A stretch of DNA of 64,000 nucleotides from Romboutsia lituseburensis DSM 797 (GCF_900103615.1 NZ_FNGW01000004.1:186001-250000), one strand, 5' to 3'. Positions 27,973 through 36,989 are shown, counted from the first letter of the stretch. Notes: a model not told the origin generated them from the letters alone. Made by a program: numbers and translations.

Positions 27973-28989
27973 TTGAAAAAAGTATATATCGATTTTGAAA
28001 TGAATATGCCAAGTGCTAAAAATAAAAGAGATATGTTAAATGCAGATATAATTGCAATAGGTGCAATACAATATGATACTAATACTGGAAAATTTGATGA
28101 ATTTAAATCATTAATAAAGCCTGTAAGCAATCAAGATATATATCCTCATATAGAGGAACTAACTCAAATTAGCCAAGAAGATATAGATACAGCGCCTACA
28201 TATGAGGAGGTTATGAGAAAGTTTAAAAAATGGTTAGGAACATTTTCTGAAATAGAAGGAATATATACATTTGGGAGCTTAGATTTAACTTGTTTTAATA
28301 ATACAGATAAAAAAAGTGCTCAAAAACACAATCATCCAAGATTTGTAAATAATATTAAAGATCTATTTGTAGATATTAAAGATAAATATTTGAACTATGG
28401 AATAAGGTGTATGAACTACGTATCATTGAAAAATTTACTTCAATGTGCAAATGTAGAGTTTGAAGGGGATGCTCATGATCCATTATATGATGCATATAAT
28501 TTATATGTATTAGACGATGTCTTAGAAAAACATGAAGAAATAAGAGAGATTTTAATTATAAAAGATTTTATAAGACCACCATTTATAAATATAAATGAGA
28601 ATTTAGAGCTATGCTTTGAAAAATATAAAAATAGTTTTTATGATGAGAAGAATGAATATAATAATGATTATATGTCCATTGAAGTTATAAAAACGGTTGT
28701 ACTATATTTACATACTCTTCAAAATATCGATATTTATAATATTGAAGCTTTAAAAGATATAAATAGAAAGTTTGATACAATTGATAAAATTAAAGATATA
28801 AAAATAGGATATTTTTATTTACTTGAGAATTTATATTTTGATATGAAAGATTTGATTGAAGACTTAATGCTTTATAAATTAAATAGTGATGAATATAACC
28901 AAGAACTAAAAAATATACTAAAATTATTTGAAGAAGATTTAAGTTATGAGGGAATAAATTATAGTAATTTTCTACAAGAAAGCTGTTGA
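27973..28989 (+). CDS. DEDDh 3'-5' exonuclease family protein
   Basis: A 338-residue protein. The N-terminal exonuclease fold (about 1-190) has acidic residues in VYIDFEM (D7, E9), GSLDLTCF and HDPLYDAYNL. This is the DEDDh pattern of KapD/epsilon-like enzymes. The C-terminal 140 residues are helical, lysine/aspartate-rich and unassigned. The start is TTG 27973 behind GAAGGGGATGG. The substrate (RNA or DNA) cannot be told. Confidence 0.78.
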   Translation: MKKVYIDFEMNMPSAKNKRDMLNADIIAIGAIQYDTNTGKFDEFKSLIKPVSNQDIYPHIEELTQISQEDIDTAPTYEEVMRKFKKWLGTFSEIEGIYTFGSLDLTCFNNTDKKSAQKHNHPRFVNNIKDLFVDIKDKYLNYGIRCMNYVSLKNLLQCANVEFEGDAHDPLYDAYNLYVLDDVLEKHEEIREILIIKDFIRPPFININENLELCFEKYKNSFYDEKNEYNNDYMSIEVIKTVVLYLHTLQNIDIYNIEALKDINRKFDTIDKIKDIKIGYFYLLENLYFDMKDLIEDLMLYKLNSDEYNQELKNILKLFEEDLSYEGINYSNFLQESC

Positions 28990-29015
28990 TGTATTAATAT
29001 GTCGACAGTTTTTTC
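28980..29015 (+). terminator. Intrinsic terminator after the exonuclease gene
   Basis: CTGTTGA pairs with TCGACAG (one G-T), followed by TTTTTTC. The left arm overlaps the stop codon. Confidence 0.75.
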
Positions 29016-29091
29016 TGTTAAAAATAGTTTTAATATAGTAAAATATTGTATAAAGAATTAAAGGTTTGCAATAAGCCAAAGGGGATTTAGT

Positions 29092-29361
29092 ATGAATGTA
29101 TTAGAAAATAGAAAAAAAATATGTACAAAAAAGAAAGTATCGTTGTTTATAAAAAACATAATGAAAACTAGGGTAAATATAAAAAAAGATTATGCTCAAG
29201 GATATTATAAAGAAGACAGATTAGAAAATATAAAAAGCAAGTTAAATGAAATAGAAGAATCAGTTTTAAGCTACAATCAACATAAAAGCTATATTGGAGA
29301 AAATCAACTTAGTATAAATATAAAAGAACTTGAAAAAGTATATTGTGATATTATCGAGTAA
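29092..29361 (+). CDS. Unknown 89-residue basic helical protein
   Basis: I do not recognise this protein. Lys/Asn-rich N-terminal half (KKICTKKKVSLFIKNIMKTR), then a likely amphipathic helix (RLENIKSKLNEIEESVLSY). No export signal. ATG 29092 follows AAAGGGGA. It is monocistronic with a terminator overlapping the stop. Confidence 0.55.
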   Translation: MNVLENRKKICTKKKVSLFIKNIMKTRVNIKKDYAQGYYKEDRLENIKSKLNEIEESVLSYNQHKSYIGENQLSINIKELEKVYCDIIE

Positions 29362-29389
29362 AGATGAATTATATAATTCATCTTTTTTT
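29360..29389 (+). terminator. Intrinsic terminator after the 29092-29361 gene
   Basis: AAAGATGAATTAT and its complement form a long stem with almost no loop, then seven T. Confidence 0.88.
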
Positions 29390-29489
29390 GTTTTGTAGAA
29401 TTATAAAAAATTAAATAAGCATAAAGCAGGACATGTATAAATATAAATTAACATATGTATTTTATAAATCTGGAAGGAGAATGTTAATT

Positions 29490-30662
29490 ATGAAGGTTAT
29501 AACAGATTATATAATGACAATACTTGGTGTATTTATATTTTTATCTGCTGGTTTTATTCTACTATTAATAATTAAATTTATTATTAACTCTAAGAAGAAG
29601 ACTCCTAAATCTGATGTAGGCATGAGATGTCAAACAAACAATATTAATATAAATTTATGTGATTATAAAGAGATAAAAAATGATAAACAAATAAATAAAA
29701 TAAATGGAGAGAAAGTATGTAAATATGATAATGGTGATGTATATAAAGGTGAACTTATAAATGGAAAACGAAATGGATTTGGAATTTGTGTATTTGCAAA
29801 TAAAGAGAGATATGAAGGTCTTTGGAAAGATGATAAAATGCATAGTGTAGGAAAGTACATATATAATGATGGATCAACTTATAGTGGGGACTTTAAATTC
29901 GGTATGATAGAAGGATTAGGTATGTATACATACAAAAATAAGGATATATATAAAGGATATTTTAGAGACAATAAAAAAAACGGTAGAGGCGTATTATATT
30001 ATAAAGATGGAAGTAAGTATATAGGAGAATGGGAAGATGATTACCAATCAGGGGAAGGCAAATTAATAAAATCTAACGGAGATATTTATGAGGGTCAGTT
30101 CAATAGAAGTAAAATAGATGGAAAAGGTGAGTATAAGTATAAAGATGGAAGTAAGTATGTTGGAGAATTTAAAGAAAATGTGTTTCATGGACATGGATGC
30201 TACACAGATATACATGGCAATATATATGAAGGCGAATATAAGTATGGGGTTAAGAAAGGTACTGGAATTTTAAAATTTAGAAATAAAGAAGTATATGAAG
30301 GAAATTTCAAAGATGATTTATTTGATGGAGTAGGCCAATATAAATACTATGACAATAGCATATATGAAGGAGATTTTAAATCTGGACAAAAAGATGGGAT
30401 AGGTTCTTATATATGTGATTTTTATAAGTATGTAGGAGAATGGAATAAAAATCAAAAAGGAAAAATAGGAACTTATTATTTAGGATCTAAAGAAATATTA
30501 GATGTAGTTATAGAAAATCAGAATATAGTCCAAGGAATATATAAACTAGAAGATGACGAAGAAAAATATTTATTTGATGTAGATATAAGTGGAAATAATG
30601 AAGAAAAGGTACTTCTTAATATAAAGCATTATCTTAAGAAGAAAAAGAAGCAATCACCATAA
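29490..30662 (+). CDS. Membrane-anchored MORN-repeat protein
   Basis: A 390-residue protein. One N-terminal membrane helix (about 8-32, TILGVFIFLSAGFILLLII) and a polar linker are followed by about 11 MORN repeats (about 75-345). Each has the Y-x-G-x-[FWY] core (VYKGEL, RYEGLW, TYSGDF, IYKGYF, KYIGEW, IYEGQF, KYVGEF, IYEGEY, VYEGNF, IYEGDF, KYVGEW). ATG 29490 is chosen because AAGGAG at 29474 is correctly spaced for it and too close to ATG 29481. MORN arrays bind lipids or act as scaffolds in other organisms; the bacterial role is unknown. The subtilisin gene follows after 51 bases. Confidence 0.8.
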   Translation: MKVITDYIMTILGVFIFLSAGFILLLIIKFIINSKKKTPKSDVGMRCQTNNININLCDYKEIKNDKQINKINGEKVCKYDNGDVYKGELINGKRNGFGICVFANKERYEGLWKDDKMHSVGKYIYNDGSTYSGDFKFGMIEGLGMYTYKNKDIYKGYFRDNKKNGRGVLYYKDGSKYIGEWEDDYQSGEGKLIKSNGDIYEGQFNRSKIDGKGEYKYKDGSKYVGEFKENVFHGHGCYTDIHGNIYEGEYKYGVKKGTGILKFRNKEVYEGNFKDDLFDGVGQYKYYDNSIYEGDFKSGQKDGIGSYICDFYKYVGEWNKNQKGKIGTYYLGSKEILDVVIENQNIVQGIYKLEDDEEKYLFDVDISGNNEEKVLLNIKHYLKKKKKQSP

Positions 30663-30713
30663 TCATTTCAAATATATATAATTAAGTATAGAAAAAATTT
30701 GGAGTGATTATTT

Positions 30714-31667
30714 ATGAAAAAGAACCAAGAAGATATGAATGTAAAATTACTTCCTTTTATATTAAATCAAGAAATAAGAGGACCACAATCAAAAGCTCCA
30801 TATGGAGTGAATATGATAAAAGCTAAGAGTTTATGGGTAGAGGGAACTCAAGGTGAAGGTGTAAAAATAGCTGTAATAGACTCTGGGTGTGATATAAATC
30901 ACGAGAGTTTAAAAAATAATATAGCAGGGGTTAGGAATTTTACCGATGAAGACGGTAAAAATTCTAATATTGTAACAGATAGAGTTGGACATGGAACTCA
31001 TGTAGTAGGCACTATTGCAGCAAATGGTGATAACAATACTATATTAGGTGTAGCTCCTAGATCAAGTATATACGTGCTAAAAGCAATAGATCGAACTGGA
31101 TCTGGAAAATTAAGTTGGGTAGTAAATGCAATATATTATGCAATAAGCTTAAAAGTTGATATTATATCCATGTCATTAGGAATGCCTCAAAGTACGGATA
31201 AGCTACAAAAAGCGGTTAAAGAAGCTGTAAATAAAGGAATATCTATAGTTTGTGCTGCAGGAAATGAAGGAGATGGAAATGCTGAGGATTTTGAATATTC
31301 ATATCCTGCTGCATATGAAGAAGTAATTTCAGTAGGAGCAGTAGATAAAAAGGGAATACCAGCAAATTTTAGTAATGCTAATTTAAATATCGATGTAGTA
31401 GCTCCTGGAGTAGATATATTATCAACATATCCTAAAAATCAGTTTGCAATATTAAGTGGAACCAGTATGGCAACTCCTCATGTTACAGGTAGTTTGGCAC
31501 TACTTAAAAATTGGTCAAAAGAAGAATTTAAAAGAGACTTAAATGAAACTGAATTATATGCTCAATTAATTAAACATACAAAATTACTACAATATAGTAG
31601 ATCTGTTCAAGGTAATGGATTAGTTTATTTAGAACAAATTAAAATAAAAGGAAAAATAAAATATTAG
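30714..31667 (+). CDS. Intracellular subtilisin-like serine protease
   Basis: A 317-residue S8 peptidase without signal peptide, resembling Bacillus intracellular serine protease (IspA). The short propeptide carries KLLPF, the counterpart of the LIPY motif that blocks the active site until cleavage. Catalytic residues are D56 (VIDSGCD), H93 (GHGTHVVG) and S251 (GTSMATPH), with oxyanion N184 (AAGNEG). Likely roles are protein turnover in stationary phase or sporulation. It is probably cotranscribed with the MORN gene and ends at a terminator. Confidence 0.92.
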   Translation: MKKNQEDMNVKLLPFILNQEIRGPQSKAPYGVNMIKAKSLWVEGTQGEGVKIAVIDSGCDINHESLKNNIAGVRNFTDEDGKNSNIVTDRVGHGTHVVGTIAANGDNNTILGVAPRSSIYVLKAIDRTGSGKLSWVVNAIYYAISLKVDIISMSLGMPQSTDKLQKAVKEAVNKGISIVCAAGNEGDGNAEDFEYSYPAAYEEVISVGAVDKKGIPANFSNANLNIDVVAPGVDILSTYPKNQFAILSGTSMATPHVTGSLALLKNWSKEEFKRDLNETELYAQLIKHTKLLQYSRSVQGNGLVYLEQIKIKGKIKY

Positions 31668-31675
31668 AAAATAAC

Positions 31676-31715
31676 AAAAATGACCGTATAATAATATTAT
31701 TATGCGGTCATTTTT
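31676..31715 (+). terminator. Intrinsic terminator after the subtilisin gene
   Basis: AAAAATGACCG and CGGTCATTTTT enclose an AT-rich extension that also pairs, with a T-run. Confidence 0.88.
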
Positions 31716-31800
31716 CATACAAATTCATTTAAAAAATATGTATATATAATTAAATTTGATTTAATAAAACAAATAAATTTAAATTTTAGTTACAAAAAGG

Positions 31801-31829
31801 TTACAAAATAAATTGAAATTGTGTATAAT
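31801..31829 (+). promoter_or_regulatory. Sigma-A-type promoter for ftsE-ftsX
   Basis: TTACAA (31801-31806) and TATAAT (31824-31829) are 17 bases apart, about 60 bases before the ftsE start. Confidence 0.7.
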
Positions 31830-31890
31830 TAGAAAAGAATAAAAAATTTAATATATAAATTAACGAAAAATGATATATGGAGTGATGAAA

Positions 31891-32577
31891 TTGATTAAGT
31901 TTACTAATGTAGATAAAATCTATGGTGATGGTAACAAATCATTAGATAATATAAATTTAGGTATAAAACAAGGCGAATTTGTATTTTTAGTAGGTCACTC
32001 AGGAGCAGGGAAGTCTACTTTACTTAAATTATTAACTAGAGAAGAAAAAGTATCATCAGGAAGAGTATCTGTACTAGGTGAAGAAGTTACAAAGATTAAA
32101 ATTAATAAAATACATAATTATAGAAGAAAATTAGGTGTTGTTTTCCAAGATTTCAAGCTATTACAGGATAAAACTGTTTTTGAAAATGTAGAGCTAGCAA
32201 TGAGAGTTGTAGGAGCACCTCCTAAAACAATAAAGCCTAGGGTAATGGAAGTATTACATAAAGTAGGTATTGCAGATAAACATGGAAGGTATCCATCTGA
32301 ATTATCAGGTGGTGAATGTCAAAGAGTTGGTATAGCAAGAGCTATAGTAAATAAGCCATCTATAATTATAGCTGATGAGTGTACTGGGAATTTAGATATA
32401 GATAATTCAGTCGGAATTTTAAATTTATTAAAGGAAATAAACAAAGAAAATGTTACAGTTATAATGGCAACTCATGATACAGAAATATTAAAGCTATTTT
32501 CTCCTAGAGTTGTGGAAGTAAAAAATGGAAAAATAATAAGAGATACAAAGAGGGATGCATATGAAGACGGTGTCTAA
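31891..32577 (+). CDS. ftsE: Cell division ATP-binding protein FtsE
   Basis: A 228-residue ABC ATPase that works with FtsX to switch on peptidoglycan hydrolases at the septum or sidewall. Walker A is GHSGAGKSTLLK, the signature LSGGECQRVGIARA and Walker B IIIADECTG. TTG 31891 is chosen because GGAGTGA lies five bases upstream and the product then begins MIKFTNVDKIY as in other FtsE. An in-frame ATG at 31870 is upstream of that site. It overlaps ftsX. Confidence 0.95.
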   Translation: MIKFTNVDKIYGDGNKSLDNINLGIKQGEFVFLVGHSGAGKSTLLKLLTREEKVSSGRVSVLGEEVTKIKINKIHNYRRKLGVVFQDFKLLQDKTVFENVELAMRVVGAPPKTIKPRVMEVLHKVGIADKHGRYPSELSGGECQRVGIARAIVNKPSIIIADECTGNLDIDNSVGILNLLKEINKENVTVIMATHDTEILKLFSPRVVEVKNGKIIRDTKRDAYEDGV

Positions 32578-33457
32578 AATTTTATATAGTTTAAAACAAG
32601 GAATAAAAGGTGTTTTTCATAATAAAACTATGAGTTTTATATCAACAATGTCCGTTACGGCATCACTTATAATACTTGGAATAGTTTTAACTATAGTATT
32701 AAATATAAATCAATTTATTAATTCAGCTAAAGATGAGATTAATGAGGTAAGAGTAGAAATTAAATCAGACTTAGATGATGATGCTAGAATAGAGCTAAAA
32801 ACTGAAATGGATGAAATTGAAGGTATAAATAATATAGAATTTAAAACAAAAGAAACATCTTTTAATGAAATGAAAAAAAGCTGGGGAGAAGATGCATATC
32901 TTTTAGATGGAGTAGATAATCCATTAGAAGACTGCTATATATTAACAATTGATAACCCAAATGCAATTAAATCAATATCGAATAAAATATTAAAATTTGA
33001 TGGAGTATTAGATGTTAAGTATCATCAAGATGTAATGCAAAACTTCTTAAATATATCAAATACAGTCATAAAGTTTGGCGGATTACTTATATTAGGATTA
33101 CTTCTTATATGCTTAGTAATAATATCTAATACTATAAAAAGTCGAGTATACAGTAAAAAAGAAGAAATACAAATAATAAAATATGTTGGAGCTAGTAATA
33201 GATTTGTTATAGCACCATTTATAGTTGAAGGTTTCATTATAGGATTTTTAGGTTCAGTTTTATCTATAGGCATTTGTATAGGGATGTATAGCTATATACT
33301 TGATAAAATTAGAGAAGTTATAAGTACTATAATGGGAGGGACTGTTTTACCATTAGCAAGTATATCACTATCACTTATATCTGTTTTAGCTATTACAGGT
33401 ATATTAGTAGGTGTTTTAGGTAGTGCTATATCAGTTAAAAAACACTTAAAAGTATAA
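32561..33457 (+). CDS. ftsX: Cell division protein FtsX
   Basis: A 298-residue FtsX permease. TM1 is at about 25-45 (SVTASLIILGIVLTIVLNIN), an extracellular PCP domain at about 50-155, and three further helices at about 165-298. The external domain contacts the hydrolase. ATG 32561 is preferred over 32555 for spacing to AAAGAGG. It overlaps ftsE by 17 bases, and the M23 hydrolase gene follows after 18. Confidence 0.95.
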   Translation: MKTVSKILYSLKQGIKGVFHNKTMSFISTMSVTASLIILGIVLTIVLNINQFINSAKDEINEVRVEIKSDLDDDARIELKTEMDEIEGINNIEFKTKETSFNEMKKSWGEDAYLLDGVDNPLEDCYILTIDNPNAIKSISNKILKFDGVLDVKYHQDVMQNFLNISNTVIKFGGLLILGLLLICLVIISNTIKSRVYSKKEEIQIIKYVGASNRFVIAPFIVEGFIIGFLGSVLSIGICIGMYSYILDKIREVISTIMGGTVLPLASISLSLISVLAITGILVGVLGSAISVKKHLKV

Positions 33458-33475
33458 ACATAGGGGGACGATTGA

Positions 33476-34552
33476 GTGAAAAAAACAATATCAGTAGTTA
33501 CTGCATGTACCGTGTTATTTTCTACTAGTTTTATATATGCAAATGAAAATGATACAACAGAATTAGACAACAAGTTAACTCAAAATAGACAAGAGCAAAC
33601 AACATTAGAAGGTAAAATTAAAAATTTAGATACAAAAATAGTAGAAATCGAAAAAAATATTTCTGAAACTAATAATAAGATAGTAGCATTAGATGCAGAG
33701 ATAACAAAAGCTAAAGACGAAATAAAAGCTTTAGAAGAAAATATTAAAAAGAACGAAGACGCTTTAGGAAAAAGACTAAAGGCTATAAACGGAAACTACT
33801 CTATAGGATATATGAAAGTTATATTTAGTAGTAGTTCAATATCTGATTTCTTTAACAATGTATATGTAGTAAAACAAGTTGTTGAACAAGATAAAGATAT
33901 CTTAAAAGAGTTAGATTCTAATAAATTAAGTATAGAAGAAAAAGAAAAAGATTTAAACTCTAAGAAATCTGAACAAGAAACACTTAAATCTTCATTAGTA
34001 AGAGACAATGAAACTATGCAATCAGATAAAAATGAATTAGAATCATTAAAAAGTGCATTAGAAGCCGAGGAAAATAGTTTAGAAAATGAATTAGAAGAAA
34101 TAGCTGCTGAAGCTGCAAGACAAGCTGCTATGAACTCAAGTGATGAATTAAGTGGAGCTGTAATATCAAATGGATCTTGGCCAGTACCAGGACATAGTAC
34201 AATAAGTTCTCCATATGGATACAGACTTCATCCTGTTTTAAATGTACAAAAGATGCACACTGGTATAGATATACCTGCTCCAACAGGAACTCCAGCTGTA
34301 GCAACAGATAATGGTACAGTAATATTTTCAGGAACTAAAGGAAGCTATGGTAATACAGTTATGATACAACATGATGATGGAAAAGTATCGCTATATGCAC
34401 ACAATAGTCAATTACTAGTATCGGTAGGGCAAAGAGTTCAAAAAGGACAAGCTGTTACTAAAATTGGATCAACAGGAAGATCAACTGGACCACACTTACA
34501 TTTTGAAATAAGAATAAATGGTAAGCATACTAATCCAGTTCCGTATATATAA
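33476..34552 (+). CDS. Secreted coiled-coil M23 peptidoglycan hydrolase
   Basis: A 358-residue exported protein with a signal peptide (1-22, ending SFIYAN) and a long coiled coil (about 25-215). The LytM/M23 metallopeptidase domain (about 240-358) has zinc ligands in HTGIDIPA and GPHLHFEIR, plus YAHNS. This is the EnvC/PcsB/PcsB-like layout in which FtsX holds the coiled coil and ATP hydrolysis by FtsE activates the peptidase. The position directly after ftsEX supports that partnership. The start is GTG 33476 behind AGGGGGACG. Confidence 0.92.
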   Translation: MKKTISVVTACTVLFSTSFIYANENDTTELDNKLTQNRQEQTTLEGKIKNLDTKIVEIEKNISETNNKIVALDAEITKAKDEIKALEENIKKNEDALGKRLKAINGNYSIGYMKVIFSSSSISDFFNNVYVVKQVVEQDKDILKELDSNKLSIEEKEKDLNSKKSEQETLKSSLVRDNETMQSDKNELESLKSALEAEENSLENELEEIAAEAARQAAMNSSDELSGAVISNGSWPVPGHSTISSPYGYRLHPVLNVQKMHTGIDIPAPTGTPAVATDNGTVIFSGTKGSYGNTVMIQHDDGKVSLYAHNSQLLVSVGQRVQKGQAVTKIGSTGRSTGPHLHFEIRINGKHTNPVPYI

Positions 34553-34574
34553 ATAAATGAGTAGAATTTTAATT

Positions 34575-34608
34575 AATACCTGTTATATAATATATAGCAG
34601 GTATTTTT
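34575..34608 (+). terminator. Intrinsic terminator of the ftsEX-hydrolase unit
   Basis: AATACCTGTTATAT pairs over 14 positions with ATATAGCAGGTATT, followed by TTTT. Confidence 0.88.
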
Positions 34609-34737
34609 AATGTATTAAAAATTATAAAGCATTAAAGTTTGAACAACAGTCTTAAATTATTAATTGATAAAAAGTATAAAACTTAAATATAAATGTATGC
34701 AAAAAACTTAACTAAATTATATATTAAGGAGAACAAT

Positions 34738-35244
34738 ATGAATGAATATGTAGTTGTAGATTTAGAAACCACAGGGCTAGATCCTTATAAAGGATGTGAA
34801 ATTATAGAAATAGGTATAACAGAAATTATTAACGACCAAATAGTAAGGAATTATTCAAGGTTCGTAAAGCCTAAAATGTCTATACCATACTTTATAACAG
34901 AAATAACTAATATAACAAATGAAATGGTTGAATTCGAAGAAGGAATTGAGTCTGTACTTCCTAGGTTTAGAAAATATATAGGAGATCGAACTATAATAGC
35001 ACATAATGCTAAATTTGATTTAAAATTTTTAAATTTTTATCTAAATGAACTTGGATTAGATCCTATAAAAAATCATATATGTACTTTAGAGTTATTAAAA
35101 CAAAACAAATCATATAAAGGTAAAAATAAAAAATTAGAAACTGCATGTGAATATTATAATATAGAAAATAAAAATGCGCATAGAGCAGATAGTGATACAT
35201 TAGCTACAGCTAAATTATTTTTAAAAATTAAAGATGAAATATAG
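34738..35244 (+). CDS. DnaQ-like DEDDh exonuclease
   Basis: A 168-residue exonuclease domain protein of the Pol III epsilon type. Acidic motifs are VVDLETTGLDP, HNAKFDLKFL and HRADSDTLAT, all intact. ATG 34738 is chosen over ATG 34693 because AAGGAGA lies directly upstream. No polymerase or helicase fusion is present. It probably trims DNA or RNA ends in repair. A single gene. Confidence 0.88.
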   Translation: MNEYVVVDLETTGLDPYKGCEIIEIGITEIINDQIVRNYSRFVKPKMSIPYFITEITNITNEMVEFEEGIESVLPRFRKYIGDRTIIAHNAKFDLKFLNFYLNELGLDPIKNHICTLELLKQNKSYKGKNKKLETACEYYNIENKNAHRADSDTLATAKLFLKIKDEI

Positions 35245-35250
35245 AATATA

Positions 35251-35301
35251 GAAAAAACCTTAGATTGTATAATTTAAAACATTATAGTCTAAGGTTTTTT
35301 C
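35251..35301 (+). terminator. Intrinsic terminator after the DnaQ-like gene
   Basis: GAAAAAACCTTAGA pairs with TCTAAGGTTTTTTC, with an inner AT stem. Confidence 0.88.
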
Positions 35302-35395
35302 TATTTATTTAAAAATAGGATATATTTAGTGTTTAAATTAAGATGAGTATCATAGTATATAACAGACTAAAAAATCCTTTTGGGGGGTTGGTACT

Positions 35396-35695
35396 ATGAA
35401 TTTTATTAATATAAATATATTTATAGATAGAATAGAATTTTATATATTTAATGTTGAAAATAATGAAAAAAGAGTTATTATGAGTGATACTATAGTAATT
35501 CCAAAGTCATTTCAAATAGGGGATAAATTAAATTATTTAAGAAAATTTTTAATTATGCTTGTACAAAAGTATAATATAAAAAAATCAAATATAGTAATAG
35601 AAGATGCTATTGGAATTGATATTATCGATATAGTTAAGGTTGAGGGGATAGTTGAAGAAGTATTTTCAAATTGTGGGGTGATTATATGCAAATAA
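35396..35695 (+). CDS. Small protein, possibly RNase H-fold, coupled to a kinase
   Basis: A 99-residue unrecognised protein. It opens with a beta hairpin-like run (ININIFIDRIEFYIFNVEN) and later has SNIVIEDAIGIDIIDIVK, an arrangement seen in small RuvC/RNase H-fold proteins. That reading is speculative. ATG 35396 follows GGGGGG. Its last ten bases overlap the kinase start, so the two are translated together. No paralogue in the window. Confidence 0.55.
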   Translation: MNFININIFIDRIEFYIFNVENNEKRVIMSDTIVIPKSFQIGDKLNYLRKFLIMLVQKYNIKKSNIVIEDAIGIDIIDIVKVEGIVEEVFSNCGVIICK

Positions 35696-36702
35696 GTCCT
35701 AAGTTTAATTTAAAAATAATAGAAAAAATACACTCAGAAGGTGTAAATTCTGCATTATATATAGTAGAAGATAGCCAATTAGGATCTAGATTTATTTTAA
35801 AACAAATAGATAAGAAAAATTTTAAAGAAGTAGATAAGTACTTTGAAGAATCTAAAAAGGTATATAATTCAAAACATCCAAATATTATATCTATAAATAC
35901 TGCATCTTACGATGATAAGTATATATATATAACTATGCCATATTATAGAAATGGATCATTATATCATTTATTAGAAAACACCAATCTAACTATAGGGCAA
36001 ATAATAAAATATTCCTTAGACTTTTTGTCAGCAGTACAATATATTCATAGTAATGGAATGATACATTGTGATATAAAACCTAATAATATATTGATAAGTG
36101 ATTCTCAAGATGCAGTTTTAACAGATTTTGGATCAGCTCTGTATTTAAATTATCTAGGAAATGCAAGATTAAAAAATGTATACTATAAGCATATTGCACC
36201 TGAGCAATGCACTAATTCTATTATAAGTAAAAAAATAGATATATATCAAATAGGAACAACTTTGTATAGAATGTGCAATGGTAATGAAGAGTATAATAAA
36301 CAAGCTAAAAGATACAAAGATTTGAATAGTTTAAAAATAGCTTGTGCAAAAGGTAAATTTCCAATAAGAAAAAAATATATGCCTCATATTCCGAAATCAA
36401 TGATATCTATAATAGAAAAGTGTTTGATGGTAAATCCTCAGGATAGGTATGATAATGTATTACAAATTATGAATGACTTATCTGACATAACTGAAAATTT
36501 AGATTGGCATTATGATAAAAGAGATAGTAACTATTTTACATGGTCTTTGGATAATGGTCAAAAAAATATACAAATAGCTTTATATAAAGAAAATGATAGT
36601 TGGAATATTATAAATGACGATAAAATGATACCTTTTATAGAAAGCAAAGCAAAAGGATACAAAGAGGTAAGATCTATTATAAAAAATTATGAAAAAAAAT
36701 AA
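35686..36702 (+). CDS. Soluble Hanks-type Ser/Thr protein kinase
   Basis: A 338-residue protein kinase lacking membrane or PASTA segments. The catalytic Lys is K39 (RFILKQ), the loop HCDIKPNN has D129 and K131, the metal site is DFGS (D147) and the activation-end motif is APEQC. The glycine loop is weak (EGVNSALYIVED). Residues 275-338 form a separate C-terminal domain (WHYDKRDSNYFTWSLDNGQK). Cys replaces Arg in HRD, so the activation-loop phosphorylation switch is probably absent. ATG 35686 has GGGGTGA upstream. It overlaps the preceding gene. Confidence 0.85.
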   Translation: MQISPKFNLKIIEKIHSEGVNSALYIVEDSQLGSRFILKQIDKKNFKEVDKYFEESKKVYNSKHPNIISINTASYDDKYIYITMPYYRNGSLYHLLENTNLTIGQIIKYSLDFLSAVQYIHSNGMIHCDIKPNNILISDSQDAVLTDFGSALYLNYLGNARLKNVYYKHIAPEQCTNSIISKKIDIYQIGTTLYRMCNGNEEYNKQAKRYKDLNSLKIACAKGKFPIRKKYMPHIPKSMISIIEKCLMVNPQDRYDNVLQIMNDLSDITENLDWHYDKRDSNYFTWSLDNGQKNIQIALYKENDSWNIINDDKMIPFIESKAKGYKEVRSIIKNYEKK

Positions 36703-36820
36703 CCTTACTTCAATCCGATCAAGTAAGGTTATTAAAGGGGTAAAATATATTATAAAAAGGGGTTTATTAGGGAATATATTTTATTTGGGGAGTAAATAAT
36801 CGGTTATTAGGGGAATAACC
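36692..36820 (-). ncRNA. Candidate C-rich small RNA
   Basis: On the minus strand a TATAAA (36831-36826) is followed at the right distance by GGTTATTCCCCTAATAACC (36820-36802), a 7-bp hairpin with a CCCCT loop. Four more C-runs follow in A/U-rich, probably unpaired sequence. The end is a 13-bp terminator stem (AATAACCTTACTT and complement) with a T-run that exists only on this strand. It contains no ORF and overlaps the last bases of the kinase gene. The -35 box is weak. The layout resembles C-rich, Shine-Dalgarno-targeting RNAs of Firmicutes. Confidence 0.5.
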
Positions 36821-36989
36821 TTGTATTTATAATAACAAAATTCGACAAGAAAAGCAAGGAAAAAACAAAAAAATATAAAAAAATTTTTCTTAAAATAAAA
36901 TTTAAATAAATCTTGTAAAAAATATACTTAAAAAATGAATGAAAATTTTTCCTATGCACAAAATAAAGAAAAGTGCGTAGGAGGTAAAA

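Noticed and set aside
36701-36731. Terminator of the kinase gene on the plus strand
   Set aside because: The stem is followed by TATTAAAGG on the plus strand. The U-tract exists only on the minus strand, so it is assigned to the candidate RNA.
36735-36815. G-quadruplex from five G-runs
   Set aside because: Loops between the runs are 7-19 bases, too long for a stable quadruplex in AT-rich DNA. The C-runs of the opposite strand explain them better.
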